Source: Bacteroidales bacterium
GTDB taxonomy: Bacteria > Bacteroidota > Bacteroidia > Bacteroidales > Lentimicrobiaceae
Length of the DNA stretch: 64,000 nucleotides
Assembly: GCA_016709025.1 (NCBI GenBank)
Contig: JADJEQ010000019.1
Span: 1 to 64,000 of the forward strand
Reading direction: 5' to 3'
This document shows positions 11,601 to 19,148 of the stretch, in pieces. Made by a program: the position numbers and the translations under genes. The notes beneath the pieces were generated by a model. The model saw nothing but the letters and a program-made list of their open reading frames with translations, was not told where the DNA came from and ran no database searches. How positions within the stretch are numbered: position 1 is the stretch's first letter; every line of letters begins with the position of its first letter.

Positions 11601-11867
11601 CCCGACAGGCTGCACCGAAATCGTTGGGTCAGGAACGACGGTAACCTCTGCAACCGTTGATGTGGCTGTATTACAATCAACACCGGTTGCTGACACCAAT
11701 ACCTGGTAATATGTTGTTACCGCAAGTGCGGCAGTTGTATAGCTGGGGCTGTTTGTTCCGACATTGGTCCAGGGGCTCCGCCGGTTGTTGAACTCTGCCA
11801 TTGATAGTTTAGCGAAGGCGTACCTCCTGAAGCTGCTACGGTTAAGGTGTGGGTTCCCCCATCGCAA
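2592..11867 (-). CDS. giant adhesin, central part (Ig-like and tandem-95 modules)
   Basis: This is the central 3091 codons of the giant gene in a second frame. The first roughly 30 residues are a false start; the real frame joins at about 11772. Nine further Ig-like modules run to about residue 917. Three modules with NAGxDAxIC follow to about 1165. Then about 19 tandem-95 (cadherin/VCBS-like) modules begin with NDPPVAxDD, EDTPVSGNVL and NDSDPDGD. These alternate between a DPDGDP type (VTQFVVDGD, TYTISDGNGG) and a DVDGNLNP type (GTFTYTPDP, VYEVCDLG). The acidic DxDxDG-like loops suggest calcium binding, as known for these families. The frame is lost at 2620-2646, where the spacer between EDTP and the next ND is two bases too long. 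There is no sign of a separate promoter or start, so this is not an independent gene. Confidence 0.78.
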   Translation of the reverse strand: MRWGNPHLNRSSFRRYAFAKLSMAEFNNRRSPWTNVGTNSPSYTTAALAVTTYYQVLVSATGVDCNTATSTVAEVTVVPDPTISVQPVGATICTGGTHSMSVTATGNVPPGTLTYQWQISNTGVGGWSNVGANSNAYATAVLVATRFYRVIITQTASGCSTTSANAQVTVVPDPNITTQPVGASICTGGTHTMSVVAAGGTPSLTYQWQISTVGVGGPWSDLSGETATSYTTPVLVATTWYRVIVSASGVDCASATSNVATVTVVADPTINTQPSGTTICAGGTHALSVAATGGTPSLNYQWQSSTTGGAPWTNVGTNSPNYTTASLAVTTYYQVLVSATGNDCNTTTSTTAEVTVVPDPTISVQPVGATICNGGTHPMSVTATGNVPPGTLIYQWEISTTGGAPWTVTGTNSDSYTTDVLAATRYYRVIITQAASGCSTTSATAQVTVVADPAITTQPVGASICFGGNHSMTVAASGGTPSLDYQWQVSTAGAGGPWSDLVGETGTGFTTPAIFATTWYRVVVSATGAGCATVTSNVAAVVVEGDPQITLQPVGAEICNGGNHSMSIAATGGTPSLLYQWESSTVGSTGPWSAISGATTTSYTTPALAVTTWYHVVVTAPGSDCNTTITNVAEVTVVPDPAISVQPADITICSGTTTVLSVTAINGTPSLNYLWETSANGTSGWTTVGGNSNSYTTASLTQTTYYRVSVSATGNGCNPVTSNVVAVSVPRILTQPVGASICSGGSHNMSVLVESGSATITYQWQFSDFDCNSGWSPIGGAITNTYTATILPPVGTRYYRCVIAVSSPNCADLITNCVAVDVVPDPAIALQPVGTTICEGSTHTMTVNATGGTPSLNYQWQSASALAGPYSNVIGGSGANSAIYTTPAMSATTYYQVIVSATGSGCGTVISTPVSVVVNPTPTANAGANAAICSNDTYTLSGSTATNYTSLLWTTSGTGTFNNPTAIHPIYSPSGADISSGSVNLTLTAFANAPCVNGVDQMTLTISSQPTANAGSDATVCQGTAYTISGASATNYSTILWTAPGPGILTNAGTITPTYTPTAGQTGTVTLTLTANPNGTCTAATDQMVITINAAPTTAIAGIDQSFCKSTTSTNMTANTPTSGNGSWLQLSGPNTALIANTSNPGTLISNLIPGIYIFQWTISNGVCTPSSDQVQITVLNCGPVAIDDDFTTPEDTQLNGNILANDSDPDGDPIFVTQFIISGTPYPAGSTVNMPGIGVIIVYSNGLFTFTPELDYTGVVPTIPYTISDGTSTATADLDITVTPENDPPVAVDEIVTTPEDTPVSGNVLANDSDPDGDPINVTQFVIAGDATVYNPGDLATITGVGTLIINSDGTFTFTPDAGYNGPVPVATYTISDGGLTDIATLSIFVNPVNDPPVAADNNVSTPEDTFVSGNLLTNDSDPDGDPIVVTQFVVDGTTYPAGATVNIPGTGVITIYSNGLFEFTPALDYTGTVPAIPYTISDGNGGTATADLNITVNGINDTPIAVNDVNTTQEDTPVSGDVLTNDSDPEGDPLVVTQFVVDGDVTVYLPGDVATIAGVGTIEIGTDGTYTFTPALNYNGAVPTITYTISDGNGGTDTADLDITVTPVNDPPVALDDAFATNEDTPVGGTLTINDSDVDGNLNPSSYSIITGPTDGSLILNPNGTFTYTPDPNFIGTDTFVYEVCDLGLPVYCDQATVTITVNGINDLPVAVNDVNSTPEDTPVSGNVLTNDSDPDGDALVVTQFVVDGDVTVYLPGDVATIAGVGTIVINTNGTYTFTPELNYNGNIPTVTYTISDGNGGTDTADLNITVIPVNDPPVALDDAFATNEDTPVSGTLTVNDSDVDGNLNPSSYSVITGPANGTLVLNPNGTFTYTPDPDFSGTDTFVYEVCDLGLPVYCDQATVTITVNGLNDAPVAVNDVNTTPEDTPVSGNVLTNDSDPEGDPLVVTQFMVDGDVTVYLPGDVATIAGVGTIVIETNGDYTFTPELNFTGTVPTITYTISDGNGGTDTADLDITVTPVNDPPVALDDAFTTNEDTPVSGTVTVNDSDVDGNLNPNGFALVSGPANGTVSFSNNGTFTYTPSAGYSGSDSFVYSVCDLGMPIYCDQATVTITIDPVNDNPVAVNDVNTTPEDTPVSGNVLTNDSDPEGDLLVVAQFVVDGDVTVYLPGDVATIAGVGTIVIESDGTYTFTPALNYNGTVPALTYTISDGNGGTASADLDITVIPVNDPPVAVDESFTTDEDTSFTGTVIANDYDVDGNLNPSSYSIISGPSDGTLVMNPNGTFTYTPDPGFNGNDSFVYEVCDLGLPVYCDQATVTITVNSVNDPPLAVDDIATTPEDTPVSGNILANDSDPDGDPITVVDFTVDGTTYPAGSTATITGVGTLFIDTDGSFTFTPEPGFNGAVPVADYTITDGTATDAATLSIFVNPVNDAPLAVDDTYSTPEDTPFNDNILANDSDPDGDALTVVNFVIGGITYPAGASVNIPSTGNVTIYSNGLLVFVPADGFNGAVPDIPYTITDGNGGTATADIFITVTPVNDPPVAYDDFYSTAEDTPVSGDVIPNDIDPEGDLLTVVDFTVDGTTYPAGTTATIAGVGTLVVNTDGTFTFTPNSDYNGNVPDTDYTISDGNGGSDVGTLFITVTPVNDPPVALDDAFTTNEDTPVSGSVTGNDSDVDGNLNPNGFALISGPSNGTVSFSNNGTFTYTPSAGYSGSDSFVYSVCDLGMPIYCDQATVTITIDPVNDNPVAVNDVNTTPEDTPVSGNVLTNDSDPDGDPLVVTQFVVDGDVTVYLPGDVATIAGVGTIVIETDGAYTFTPDLNYTGTVPTITYTISDGNGGTDSADLDITVTPVNDPPVALDDAFTTNEDTPVSGSVTGNDSDVDGNLNPNGFAMVTGPANGTVSFSNNGTFTYTPLAGYSGSDSFVYSVCDLGMPIYCDQATVTITIDPVNDNPVAINDVNTTPEDTPVSGNVLTNDSDPDGDPLLVTQFVVDGDVTIYLPGDVATIPGIGTIVIGTDGAYTFTPALNYNGTVPTVTYTISDGNGGSASANLNITVTPVNDPPVAVVDYFTTTEDTPGVRNSRQPTITTWMAT
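2650..8330. repeat. tandem-95 module array with higher-order repeat
   Basis: About 19 modules of 70-105 residues are encoded on the minus strand. Two module types often alternate and form supra-units of roughly 600 bp. Near-identical stretches recur, for example around 3040-3320, 3650-3930 and 5510-5800 (all encoding DLGMPIYCDQATVTITIDPVND). This suggests recent duplication or gene conversion inside the array. Confidence 0.8.
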
Positions 11868-12730
11868 ATGGTAGTTCCTACAGGATTGGTATTGATGGTT
11901 GGATCCGGAACCACAGTAATGGTTGATACATTTGAAATTAGGTCAGCGCAGTTGGGCGAAGTAACCGTGACTACGCACCTGAAATACGTGGTTGAAGTAA
12001 GTACATCGGTTGTATAGGATGTTGTATTTGCACCACTACCAACTGTTACATTTGCATAAGGTCCGGCCAGAGCTGTTGCACTCTGCCACTGATAAGCCAG
12101 GGTGGCACTTCCGGCATCCACTGCAATGGTAAGGGCGTTCACAGTTCCACCGGTACAAATAATTGAGGAAACCGGTTGAGTTGTAATCCTGGGAACACTT
12201 ACTGCGACAACACCGGAAGTTATGGAATTACAACCGTTTCCGGTAGCCGTAACGGTTACCCTGTAATAGGTTGTTTGAGTAAGAGATGCTGTGGTATATG
12301 CCGGGCTGTTCGATCCCACATTCACCCATCCGTTTGTACCATTCGGCGAACTTTCCCATTGGTAATTGAGCGAAGGCGTTCCTCCTGTAGCAGTTACTGT
12401 CAATTCGGTAGTTGTTCCGCTGCAAATGGTTACCGGTACCGGCTGCACAGTGATGGCAGGATCCGGTACCACCGTTACATGGGCGGTGGATGAATAGGTA
12501 CTTCCGCAACTTGCTGTAACCAGACAACGATAATAACGATCTGCTGCAAGAGCCGGTGTTGTGTAGGATGAAGAGGTTGCCCCCGCTATCGTGTTCCACG
12601 GAATATTCCCATCAAGACTCGATTCCCATTGATAGGTGTACCCGCCGGTTCCACCACTTGCCGAAACATTCAGGGTCTGTGTACCACCGTTACAAATAGT
12701 TGCATCCGATGGCCCGGTTACAGTAATATC
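9120..12730. repeat. Ig-like module array
   Basis: About 13 modules of roughly 280-300 bp on the minus strand share QPVGATICxGGTH, GGTPSLNYQWQSS, YTTxxLxxTTYYRV and the GC-containing ATGxGCxxxTS. Each module has two cysteines at similar spacing, which may form a disulfide as in other bacterial Ig-like repeats. Copies are less alike than those in the tandem-95 array. Confidence 0.75.
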
Positions 12731-15700
12731 AGGATGACGCACTACCAGCATGTAATCTGCAGATGTGCAGGCTCCGTTTGCTACTTCCCATTCAAATTCA
12801 TAGGTTCCGGCAATCAGATTGGTAACCTGGGTCTGCCTGTCTAACGGATCAACAATGGTTGCTGAATTGGGCCCGCTGATCTGTGACCAGGTTCCTGTTC
12901 CAACCGTTGGGTTGTTGCCGTTGAGGAAAGTATTATCAGTATTGCATAAACTCTGGTCGGGTCCGGCCAGGGCCTGATCGGGAATATCGTTGATAATTAC
13001 ATCTACGGCATCAGTGCTTGGAGGACAGCTGCCATTGCTTATGGTCCATTCAAATGTATAGGTTCCTGACAATGCACCGATAACCGCAGTTACCGGAGAG
13101 GTTGGATTCAGGATGTTTACCGAAATCGGACCGGCGGTTTGTGTCCATAAACCGGTGCCGGTTAACGGTGTATTGCCGGATAAGATAAGGGGACTGAAAA
13201 GACAGATATCCTGGTTAATGCCTGCATCTGCCGCCGTTGGAAGGGCATCATTCTGAACGGTTACCTGATCAGTGGAAGTACAAAAGCCTTCGGTGGTTGT
13301 CCATTCAAAAACATAGGTTCCAATTATAAGGTTATCAACAACTGTTAACGGATCTGCTACATCTATAAAATTGGCTGAGTTGGGTCCGCTAACCTGAGAC
13401 CAGGCACCGGTTCCGATAACAACAGTCGTAGCCGCCATCGTTGTGGATAGCTGGTTGCATAGTGACTGATCTGGTCCTGCATTGGCCGGAGTGGGTGTTA
13501 ATAAAGCGGTAATTTCGACTTCGTCTGAACTGGGAAGACAAACTGCTCCATTCGTGATTGTCCACCTGAAGGTATAGGTTCCGGGGATCATTCCGTCTAT
13601 AATCGTATTCGGAAGAATAACCGATTGAATATTGGCTGTGTTCGGGCCACTAACTTGTGTCCAGTTTCCAACTCCGATCAATGGAAGGTTGGCTGCCATG
13701 GCAGCCTGATCAGAACAAACCTGTGTCTGGTCCGGTCCGGCATTTGCGGTGGTTGGTGAAGCTGAATTTTCAATGCGCACCTGATCTCCATTGCTGCAAT
13801 TACCATTGGAAATTGTCCAGACAAAAACATAAACCCCCGGCAGTGCTCCGGTATAAGTTGCATTGGGCGTATTGGCATTGGGTACAAATGTGCCAGACCC
13901 CGGCCCGGCAAGTTTTGTCCATGTCCCCGTTCCAAATGCCGGCGTATTGCCATTAAGCGAAAAAGTGGCTGCATCGCATAAATCCTGATCGGGACCGGCA
14001 ACGGCAGTTGAGGCAGGCGGATATAGTGTTACAGTCATTACATCAAATGATTCGCACCCGGGCGTGGAAATCGTGAACCTGAAAACATAGGTTCCTATGA
14101 TCAACCCGGATGCAACTGCTGTATTTGCAGAAGTAGTTGTAATGATAGCCGAATTGGGCCCGCTATCCTGTGTCCAGGTACCGGATGTCGAAACCGTTCC
14201 GGAAAGGTTAACAGCCGTGGTGGCTTCGCAGTAGCTCTGGTTGGGACCTGCATCGGCAGCCAGGTTAACGCCAACATTAACCTCATCAAAGGTCGAAGGG
14301 CAGTAAGTTCCTCCGCTTACGGTCCACCTGAAAGTATAAATTCCGGTTACCAGATTATTAATAACTGTGGTCGGTGAAGTCGGGTTAATTATATTGGGGG
14401 TGTTTGGCCCGGTAACAATAGTCCATACGCCGTTCCCTAAGGCCGGTGGGGTGGCTGCCATCGTTGTGGATGACTGAGCGCAGAGATCCTGATCCGGCCC
14501 TGCTGCTGCCGCAGAACCCGGTGATGATACATATACAAAAACACTGTCAACACTGGATGGACAAGCAAAGTTGCTGATCGTCCAATAGAAAGTATATACT
14601 CCATCTGTCAATCCCGAAATTCCGGTGGTTGGTGATGCCGGATTGGCAATAACTGCGCCTCCAGATCCGCCTGCCTGTGTCCAGAAACCTGTACCTATTA
14701 CCGGGGTATTAGCCGAAAGGGTTGTTGAGGTTCCGCAAAGCTCAATATCAGCTCCGGCATTGGCAGGAGTTACAGGGACTGAAATGGTTACCATTACCGT
14801 ATCAAGGGTCGGCAAACAACCGCCACTGCTGATGGCCCATTCAAAGGTATAGTTTCCATCGGTCAATCCCGTTACCGCACTATTGAACAATGTCGGGTTA
14901 GTAATGGTTGCCACGGGGCCGCTGAGTTTTGTCCAGAATCCGGTTCCGGGTGCAGGATCATTACCATCAAGTGTAATTGAAGTTGTTCCACTTATATGGC
15001 ACTGATCTGCTCCTGCGTCAGATATAATTGGCCCTATAGTATTATTTGTATTGATCAGGCAATTGTCAGTTGTATTACCGCAAGCATTATGTATAGTCCA
15101 GGTAAATGTGTAAATGGTATTGGCTTGCTGACCCGTAACCATCGCTACCGGAGAATTGATATTCGAGAAAGTCAGTCCCGGGGTATTCGGTACAACAGAC
15201 CATTCACCCCATTCATTTAATACCGGATAGTTCCCCGACAAAAATATGGGTGTTCCGATACAAACATTCTGGTCCGGCCCGGCCATTGCCTGAGTTGGAG
15301 TTACCGCGGCAACCAATACAGCTGTTGTATTTTGATTTGCAGGGCAGGCAGGACCCCCTGAAATAATCCAGCGAAAACGGTAAAGTCCGTTCTGCAGATC
15401 TGAAACCATGGTCGTTGGAGAATTTGGATTTGCAATCGTGGCAACACCAGGCCCACTCACTTGCGTCCATTGTCCGGTACCAACAAGCGGTATATTTCCT
15501 GTAAGCTCTGTCTGAAATACATTACAGGCCAATACCTGTCGAGTGCCGGCATTTGATGGGGTTGGTGGCTGGGATACAATCACAGAAACAGCATCAAAAG
15601 CTGTTTCACAGGTAATACCAATACTGGAATACCTTCTCATACTCACCACATAAGTACCAGGGACAGATAGGTTCGTGATAGTTAAAGGCGAACCCCCGGC

Positions 15701-17074
15701 ATTGAAATAACCGGTAGGCAGTGTTGGATAAGCTGGTGTCAATGGGCCGCTGATGATACTCCATTGAGTAACTCCGGATCCTCCGACTGTGAAAGGAATG
15801 GATATTGATCCGGTTCCACAGCTTGCAAATAACTGAGTGGGTACTATATTAATAAAAGGTGCTACGGCGAAAGAAACGGTAGCTGTTTGAGAACTTGAAC
15901 AAGCTGTAACATTATTTATAATAGTATATCTGAAAGTGTAAGTACTGCTGCCATCAAGGCCGGTAATATTGGTAACCGGATTATTGGGGCTTTCAATCGT
16001 TACACCTCCGGGCCTGCTTGTTTGCTGCCACAATACTGTTTCATTGGTATAATAAGGGGGGGTTCCTGATAGAACTGTTGAGGTCCTTCCATCACACCAT
16101 ATCTGACTTCCTCCAATAATAATCGCGGTAGTTACATCACTTGTAGGGGCAGGAACCGTTACCTGTACTTCATCTGAGCCATTGACACAGGGGCCCGAAA
16201 CTGTCCACCTGAAAACATAAACACCTTCCGAAAGTCCGGAAACGATCGTAATCCTTCCGGTTGGATTGGCAATGTTAGGAATGCCGGGACCACTGACGAC
16301 AGTCCACACCCCACTCTGGCCTGCTGTACCATCACCACCAAAACTGGCAGTAAGTGTGGTAGATTGTGTTGAAGAATAACAATTGCCCAAAACCTGATCG
16401 GGTCCGGCATTGACAGGTAATTCACCTCCGATGTTTGTGACTACCATATCATCAAAAGAAATGCATCCGTTAACGTGGGTAATGGTCCATCGAAGAGTCG
16501 TTTGACCCTGTCCTGCTGCAAGATTAAAACCTGAAGTTGGAGAGGTAGGATTGAGGATGGTTACCCCGTTATTATTTCCTGGTATTGTCCATAGCCCGGA
16601 TGAATTGGCTCCGGGGGCATTCCCTGCAAGAGTGCCGGCTGGTGAAGCAGGACAGGAGGATTGATCAGGGCCTGCAGTTGCAATCCTGATGGGCCTTACT
16701 GTATAGACCACATCATCATAAACCAGGGATCCATCCTGACAGGTGGTTGACAGCCGGAATGTGTAATTATAACCGCCTACTACCCCTGTAACAGTTGTTA
16801 TCAGTGAGTTTGGTGACACAATTACGGCTGAAGGCCCCCCCACCTGCGACCAGGTGGTAGTTCCGGCTCCTCCAAATAATCCCGCTTTCGAACCCACCAA
16901 TGTTAGCGTTTCATTGGCACAAATGGACTGATTAACATTTGCATTGACAGCACAGTTCTGAGCCTGAAGCTGGGCAATAGTTAAAAAGAACAAAACTGCA
17001 GTAAAAATCACTTTCAGTTTTGATACACTTATTTTTTGGCTCTGTGATGAATTGAAAAGTACTTTTCCTGACAT
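11717..17074 (-). CDS. giant adhesin, N-terminal part (signal peptide, PKD-like and Ig-like modules)
   Basis: This is the 5' part of the giant gene, 1785 codons. Residues 1-39 form a signal peptide with a hydrophobic core around 22-35 and an AQ end. About 16 PKD-like modules of 85-90 residues follow to about residue 1440; each starts near AGPDQ-x-LC, has a GTGxWTQVSGP centre and ends with YTFRWTISNG. From about 1440 the modules change to the Ig-like type, with TICxGGTH, LNYQWQSS and TTYYRVxV. The true frame ends near residue 1768, at a run of four G (plus strand 11772-11775) where sister modules imply one more base; the last roughly 17 residues are out of frame. No clear TAnnTTTG element was seen upstream. 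The start is the only ATG that keeps a normal signal peptide. Confidence 0.8.
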   Translation of the reverse strand: MSGKVLFNSSQSQKISVSKLKVIFTAVLFFLTIAQLQAQNCAVNANVNQSICANETLTLVGSKAGLFGGAGTTTWSQVGGPSAVIVSPNSLITTVTGVVGGYNYTFRLSTTCQDGSLVYDDVVYTVRPIRIATAGPDQSSCPASPAGTLAGNAPGANSSGLWTIPGNNNGVTILNPTSPTSGFNLAAGQGQTTLRWTITHVNGCISFDDMVVTNIGGELPVNAGPDQVLGNCYSSTQSTTLTASFGGDGTAGQSGVWTVVSGPGIPNIANPTGRITIVSGLSEGVYVFRWTVSGPCVNGSDEVQVTVPAPTSDVTTAIIIGGSQIWCDGRTSTVLSGTPPYYTNETVLWQQTSRPGGVTIESPNNPVTNITGLDGSSTYTFRYTIINNVTACSSSQTATVSFAVAPFINIVPTQLFASCGTGSISIPFTVGGSGVTQWSIISGPLTPAYPTLPTGYFNAGGSPLTITNLSVPGTYVVSMRRYSSIGITCETAFDAVSVIVSQPPTPSNAGTRQVLACNVFQTELTGNIPLVGTGQWTQVSGPGVATIANPNSPTTMVSDLQNGLYRFRWIISGGPACPANQNTTAVLVAAVTPTQAMAGPDQNVCIGTPIFLSGNYPVLNEWGEWSVVPNTPGLTFSNINSPVAMVTGQQANTIYTFTWTIHNACGNTTDNCLINTNNTIGPIISDAGADQCHISGTTSITLDGNDPAPGTGFWTKLSGPVATITNPTLFNSAVTGLTDGNYTFEWAISSGGCLPTLDTVMVTISVPVTPANAGADIELCGTSTTLSANTPVIGTGFWTQAGGSGGAVIANPASPTTGISGLTDGVYTFYWTISNFACPSSVDSVFVYVSSPGSAAAAGPDQDLCAQSSTTMAATPPALGNGVWTIVTGPNTPNIINPTSPTTVINNLVTGIYTFRWTVSGGTYCPSTFDEVNVGVNLAADAGPNQSYCEATTAVNLSGTVSTSGTWTQDSGPNSAIITTTSANTAVASGLIIGTYVFRFTISTPGCESFDVMTVTLYPPASTAVAGPDQDLCDAATFSLNGNTPAFGTGTWTKLAGPGSGTFVPNANTPNATYTGALPGVYVFVWTISNGNCSNGDQVRIENSASPTTANAGPDQTQVCSDQAAMAANLPLIGVGNWTQVSGPNTANIQSVILPNTIIDGMIPGTYTFRWTITNGAVCLPSSDEVEITALLTPTPANAGPDQSLCNQLSTTMAATTVVIGTGAWSQVSGPNSANFIDVADPLTVVDNLIIGTYVFEWTTTEGFCTSTDQVTVQNDALPTAADAGINQDICLFSPLILSGNTPLTGTGLWTQTAGPISVNILNPTSPVTAVIGALSGTYTFEWTISNGSCPPSTDAVDVIINDIPDQALAGPDQSLCNTDNTFLNGNNPTVGTGTWSQISGPNSATIVDPLDRQTQVTNLIAGTYEFEWEVANGACTSADYMLVVRHPDITVTGPSDATICNGGTQTLNVSASGGTGGYTYQWESSLDGNIPWNTIAGATSSSYTTPALAADRYYRCLVTASCGSTYSSTAHVTVVPDPAITVQPVPVTICSGTTTELTVTATGGTPSLNYQWESSPNGTNGWVNVGSNSPAYTTASLTQTTYYRVTVTATGNGCNSITSGVVAVSVPRITTQPVSSIICTGGTVNALTIAVDAGSATLAYQWQSATALAGPYANVTVGSGANTTSYTTDVLTSTTYFRCVVTVTSPNCADLISNVSTITVVPDPTINTNPVGTTICDGGTHTLTVAASGGTPSLNYQWQSSTTGGAPGPMSEQTAPAIQLPHLR
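12730..16960. repeat. PKD-like module array
   Basis: About 16 divergent modules of roughly 255-270 bp encode AGPDQ-xLC starts and a final FRWTISNG. The copies nearest the N-terminus (16960-15600) are the most divergent, and those near 12730-14500 the most regular. That gradient fits expansion from the inner side. Confidence 0.7.
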
Positions 17075-17948
17075 AGTCCTGTGGATTAGATAGTAGGCAT
17101 TCTGTTCGTAAAATTAGCATGGTCATAATTAATAATTTATTAACAACAATGTAACTTATAAACACCAGTATGTTAATAGTAAATTTTTGTCATAAAACTG
17201 ATAAATTATTTTACATAACACCAATGCAACAGCCAACCTTTTATGATCATACAAGGAATGTAAAAAAGAGATTGCAATGGTCTGAGATTATTCTAATTCC
17301 GTATTATTCAGATTTTTAAACATTAATTGAAATGGCAGAAATTACGAAATTGGTAATGATTGTTACAATTTTCTTAATTAACTCCATAGATTTCAGTTGC
17401 TTATTTAATCTAAGGTAAATTATTCAATATTTTTCGGATATTTCTTCTGCTTTCCTTGTCTGGTAATGATTACAATTAATAATTCATAATTATTGCCGGA
17501 TGCAATTGTTAATAACTCAGGATTACATCAAAGTGTGTTATATCATTGATTATAAATAAGATAAACGATCTTAACGATATAAATAAATATTTTTTCCTGG
17601 CAAGATGTGCAAATTTAATTCCAAAGACCAGTTTATGATCTATTCAATTCGTCAATTTAGACTCTGTCCAAATAATGAAACTTTATGTTTTCTATAACTT
17701 AAGAAAAGCACAATTAGCTGTTCCGGAAAACTAAAGGCCTTATTACCATATCTTTATCAAGAAGGATTGTCACTTTTAGTTCAAAACCCGTATGCGACAT
17801 AAACAAGCCTGATCAAAATAATTGACAGGGAATTGAGAACACCTGATTAATGAAAGGATAGAAATCGTGTAATTCACGCCCTGGATTGAGCAGTTTTATT
17901 GCTCAAAGAGTTAAATAGAATCCAGCACGCAGCCAGGGGGAGGGGCCG
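17075..17948. other. long AT-rich gap between adhesin and corA
   Basis: No convincing gene was found in these 874 bases. The sequence is AT-rich, rich in TAA and TTA. It must contain the promoter of the giant adhesin and the 3' end of the corA transcript. I found no good TAnnTTTG on the minus strand close to 17074. A CAAATTTA at about 17609 (TAAATTTG on the minus strand) would imply a leader of more than 500 nt and has no -33 partner. A nested inverted repeat lies at its right end. Confidence 0.5.
17880..17926. other. nested inverted repeat downstream of corA
   Basis: An inner stem TTGAGCA/TGCTCAA with a 7-nt loop (17886-17906) sits inside an outer pair CTGGATT/AATCCAG, about 25 nt beyond the corA stop. 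No run of T follows on either strand, so it is not a classic terminator. It could be a transcript-end hairpin or a protein site. Low certainty. Confidence 0.3.
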
Positions 17949-18860
17949 TTACATCCAACGTTTCTTTTTAAAAAGAAAAATCATTGAACCTGCAAGGGTA
18001 ACCATAAAAACCATCAGCAGAATGAATGAATACGGGTTGTTTTGCAAGGGCAGGCCAACATTCATCCCGTATAAGCTGGCAATAAAAGTAAGGGGAAGTA
18101 GTATTGACGAAATTAAAGTCAGCACCTTCATGATCTCGTTGGTGCGATTAGTCTGAAGAGAGTCGAATGTTTTGGAGAGCCCTTCTACTATTTCCTGATA
18201 GTCCTCGGTCATATCCCATACCTTCTGGTAATAGTCAAGGATGTTACCCCAGTATTCTTCCATATTTTCGGCATATCCTTCAATATCGCCCGATTCAAAT
18301 TTATGAAACAGCCTGAGTTGCGGCTTGAAAACAGTGTTGATAAGGATAATGTTCTTTCTCGTCAGGGAAATCCGTTCAATGGTTCGTTCTGCCTTTTTAT
18401 TAAACAGGTCGCGGTTGATAAGATCAACTTCAACACCCAGCTTACTGAGCAATGAAAGCGATTCCAGCATCAGATGTTCCAGGATCTTATAGAGCAGGGC
18501 ATCGCTGGTTCCAACCTGCCTTACCTGGTAATTATCTTCCGGCTCGCGTCCGCTGTTGAAAAGGTTCTTAACAACCCAGTGTGATTTACCAATGGTGATG
18601 ATGTAATCACTTCCCCAGAATATTTTTACTTCCTTTACTTTCAGAAAGCGGTTCCACCGGTCAAAATATGGAAAATGAAGTATCAGAAAATAATAGTCAT
18701 CGTAGATATCAATCTTCGGCCGCTGGTTGGTGCGGCTCCGGCAGTCCTCGATATCAAGCGGGTGAAAGTGGAATTCGTCTCTCAGAAATTGCAGATCGTC
18801 GTCGGTGGGGTCAAGTATATGATGCCACTTAAGTGTACCTATTTTAATGGTTTCAATCAT
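17949..18860 (-). CDS. corA: CorA-family magnesium/divalent cation transporter
   Basis: This is a 303-residue inner-membrane channel that takes up Mg2+ (or Co2+/Ni2+) driven by membrane potential. A long soluble, helix-rich N-terminal region is followed by two C-terminal membrane helices at about 243-264 and 278-297. The family signature GMN is present at residues 265-267, directly after the first helix, and the short tail is basic (KKKRW). The length is normal for compact CorA proteins. It is a single-gene unit transcribed away from the methionine sulfoxide reductase gene. A TACTTTTG element on the minus strand about 68 bases upstream fits the phylum's -7 box. The metal preference cannot be told from sequence. 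Confidence 0.93.
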   Translation of the reverse strand: MIETIKIGTLKWHHILDPTDDDLQFLRDEFHFHPLDIEDCRSRTNQRPKIDIYDDYYFLILHFPYFDRWNRFLKVKEVKIFWGSDYIITIGKSHWVVKNLFNSGREPEDNYQVRQVGTSDALLYKILEHLMLESLSLLSKLGVEVDLINRDLFNKKAERTIERISLTRKNIILINTVFKPQLRLFHKFESGDIEGYAENMEEYWGNILDYYQKVWDMTEDYQEIVEGLSKTFDSLQTNRTNEIMKVLTLISSILLPLTFIASLYGMNVGLPLQNNPYSFILLMVFMVTLAGSMIFLFKKKRWM

Positions 18861-18927
18861 TGGGCCCTCCCGCTTTATTGAAAATAAGATTCGCTATCTA
18901 CATTCCCTTTGTTTATTTTGTGGTGCG

Positions 18928-18935
18928 CAAAAGTA
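18928..18935 (-). promoter_or_regulatory. putative corA promoter -7 element
   Basis: On the minus strand this reads TACTTTTG, matching the Bacteroidetes -7 consensus TAnnTTTG. It lies 68 nt upstream of the corA ATG. No good -33 TTTG was found at the usual distance, so support is partial. Confidence 0.45.
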
Positions 18936-19106
18936 CTAAAAATTACCGAAAACAGATTTGAATATTTGGATATAAAATCATTCGGTGCCTTTATAAAAAT
19001 CATTGAACATCATCTTAGCAAACATCATTTTGAACCCTAATTTATTTGCTTAAAACAAAAACACCCTCTTACTCCTCGCTCATGGTAACGATTTAACATA
19101 TTTACT

Positions 19107-19114
19107 TAACTTTG
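19107..19114 (+). promoter_or_regulatory. putative promoter -7 element of the methionine sulfoxide reductase gene
   Basis: TAACTTTG matches TAnnTTTG and lies 35 nt upstream of the ATG at 19149. No clear -33 partner. Confidence 0.5.
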
Positions 19115-19148
19115 AATCGTTCTGCTTGTTGTTAATTAAAATTGAACC

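Larger units (their letters stand above)
1..17074 (-). pseudogene. giant modular surface adhesin, whole locus (frame-broken, 3' end outside window)
   Basis: One secreted protein of more than 5,600 residues can be reconstructed by joining several reading frames on the minus strand. Order from the N-terminus: signal peptide, about 16 PKD-like modules, about 13 Ig-like modules, three NAG-D-type modules, about 20 tandem-95 modules, two more PKD-like modules, then at least six 88-residue modules that run off position 1. Such proteins in Bacteroidetes are cell-surface adhesins or gliding filaments (SprB-like) and are usually exported by type IX secretion through a C-terminal sorting domain, which would lie beyond the left edge and is not seen. 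Frame changes fall near 207, 1412, 1702, 2396, 2564, 2620-2646 and 11772. Most sit in short runs of one base, so the gene may be intact in the organism. The function is inferred from architecture only. Confidence 0.8.

Noticed and set aside
1..17074. CRISPR-like repetition
   Set aside because: Repeats are long, in frame and protein coding, with no short identical repeat and unique spacer pattern.
1..17074. Phase variation of the adhesin by homopolymer slippage
   Set aside because: The runs are only 3-5 bases and many breaks occur together; true contingency loci have longer runs and usually one switch.
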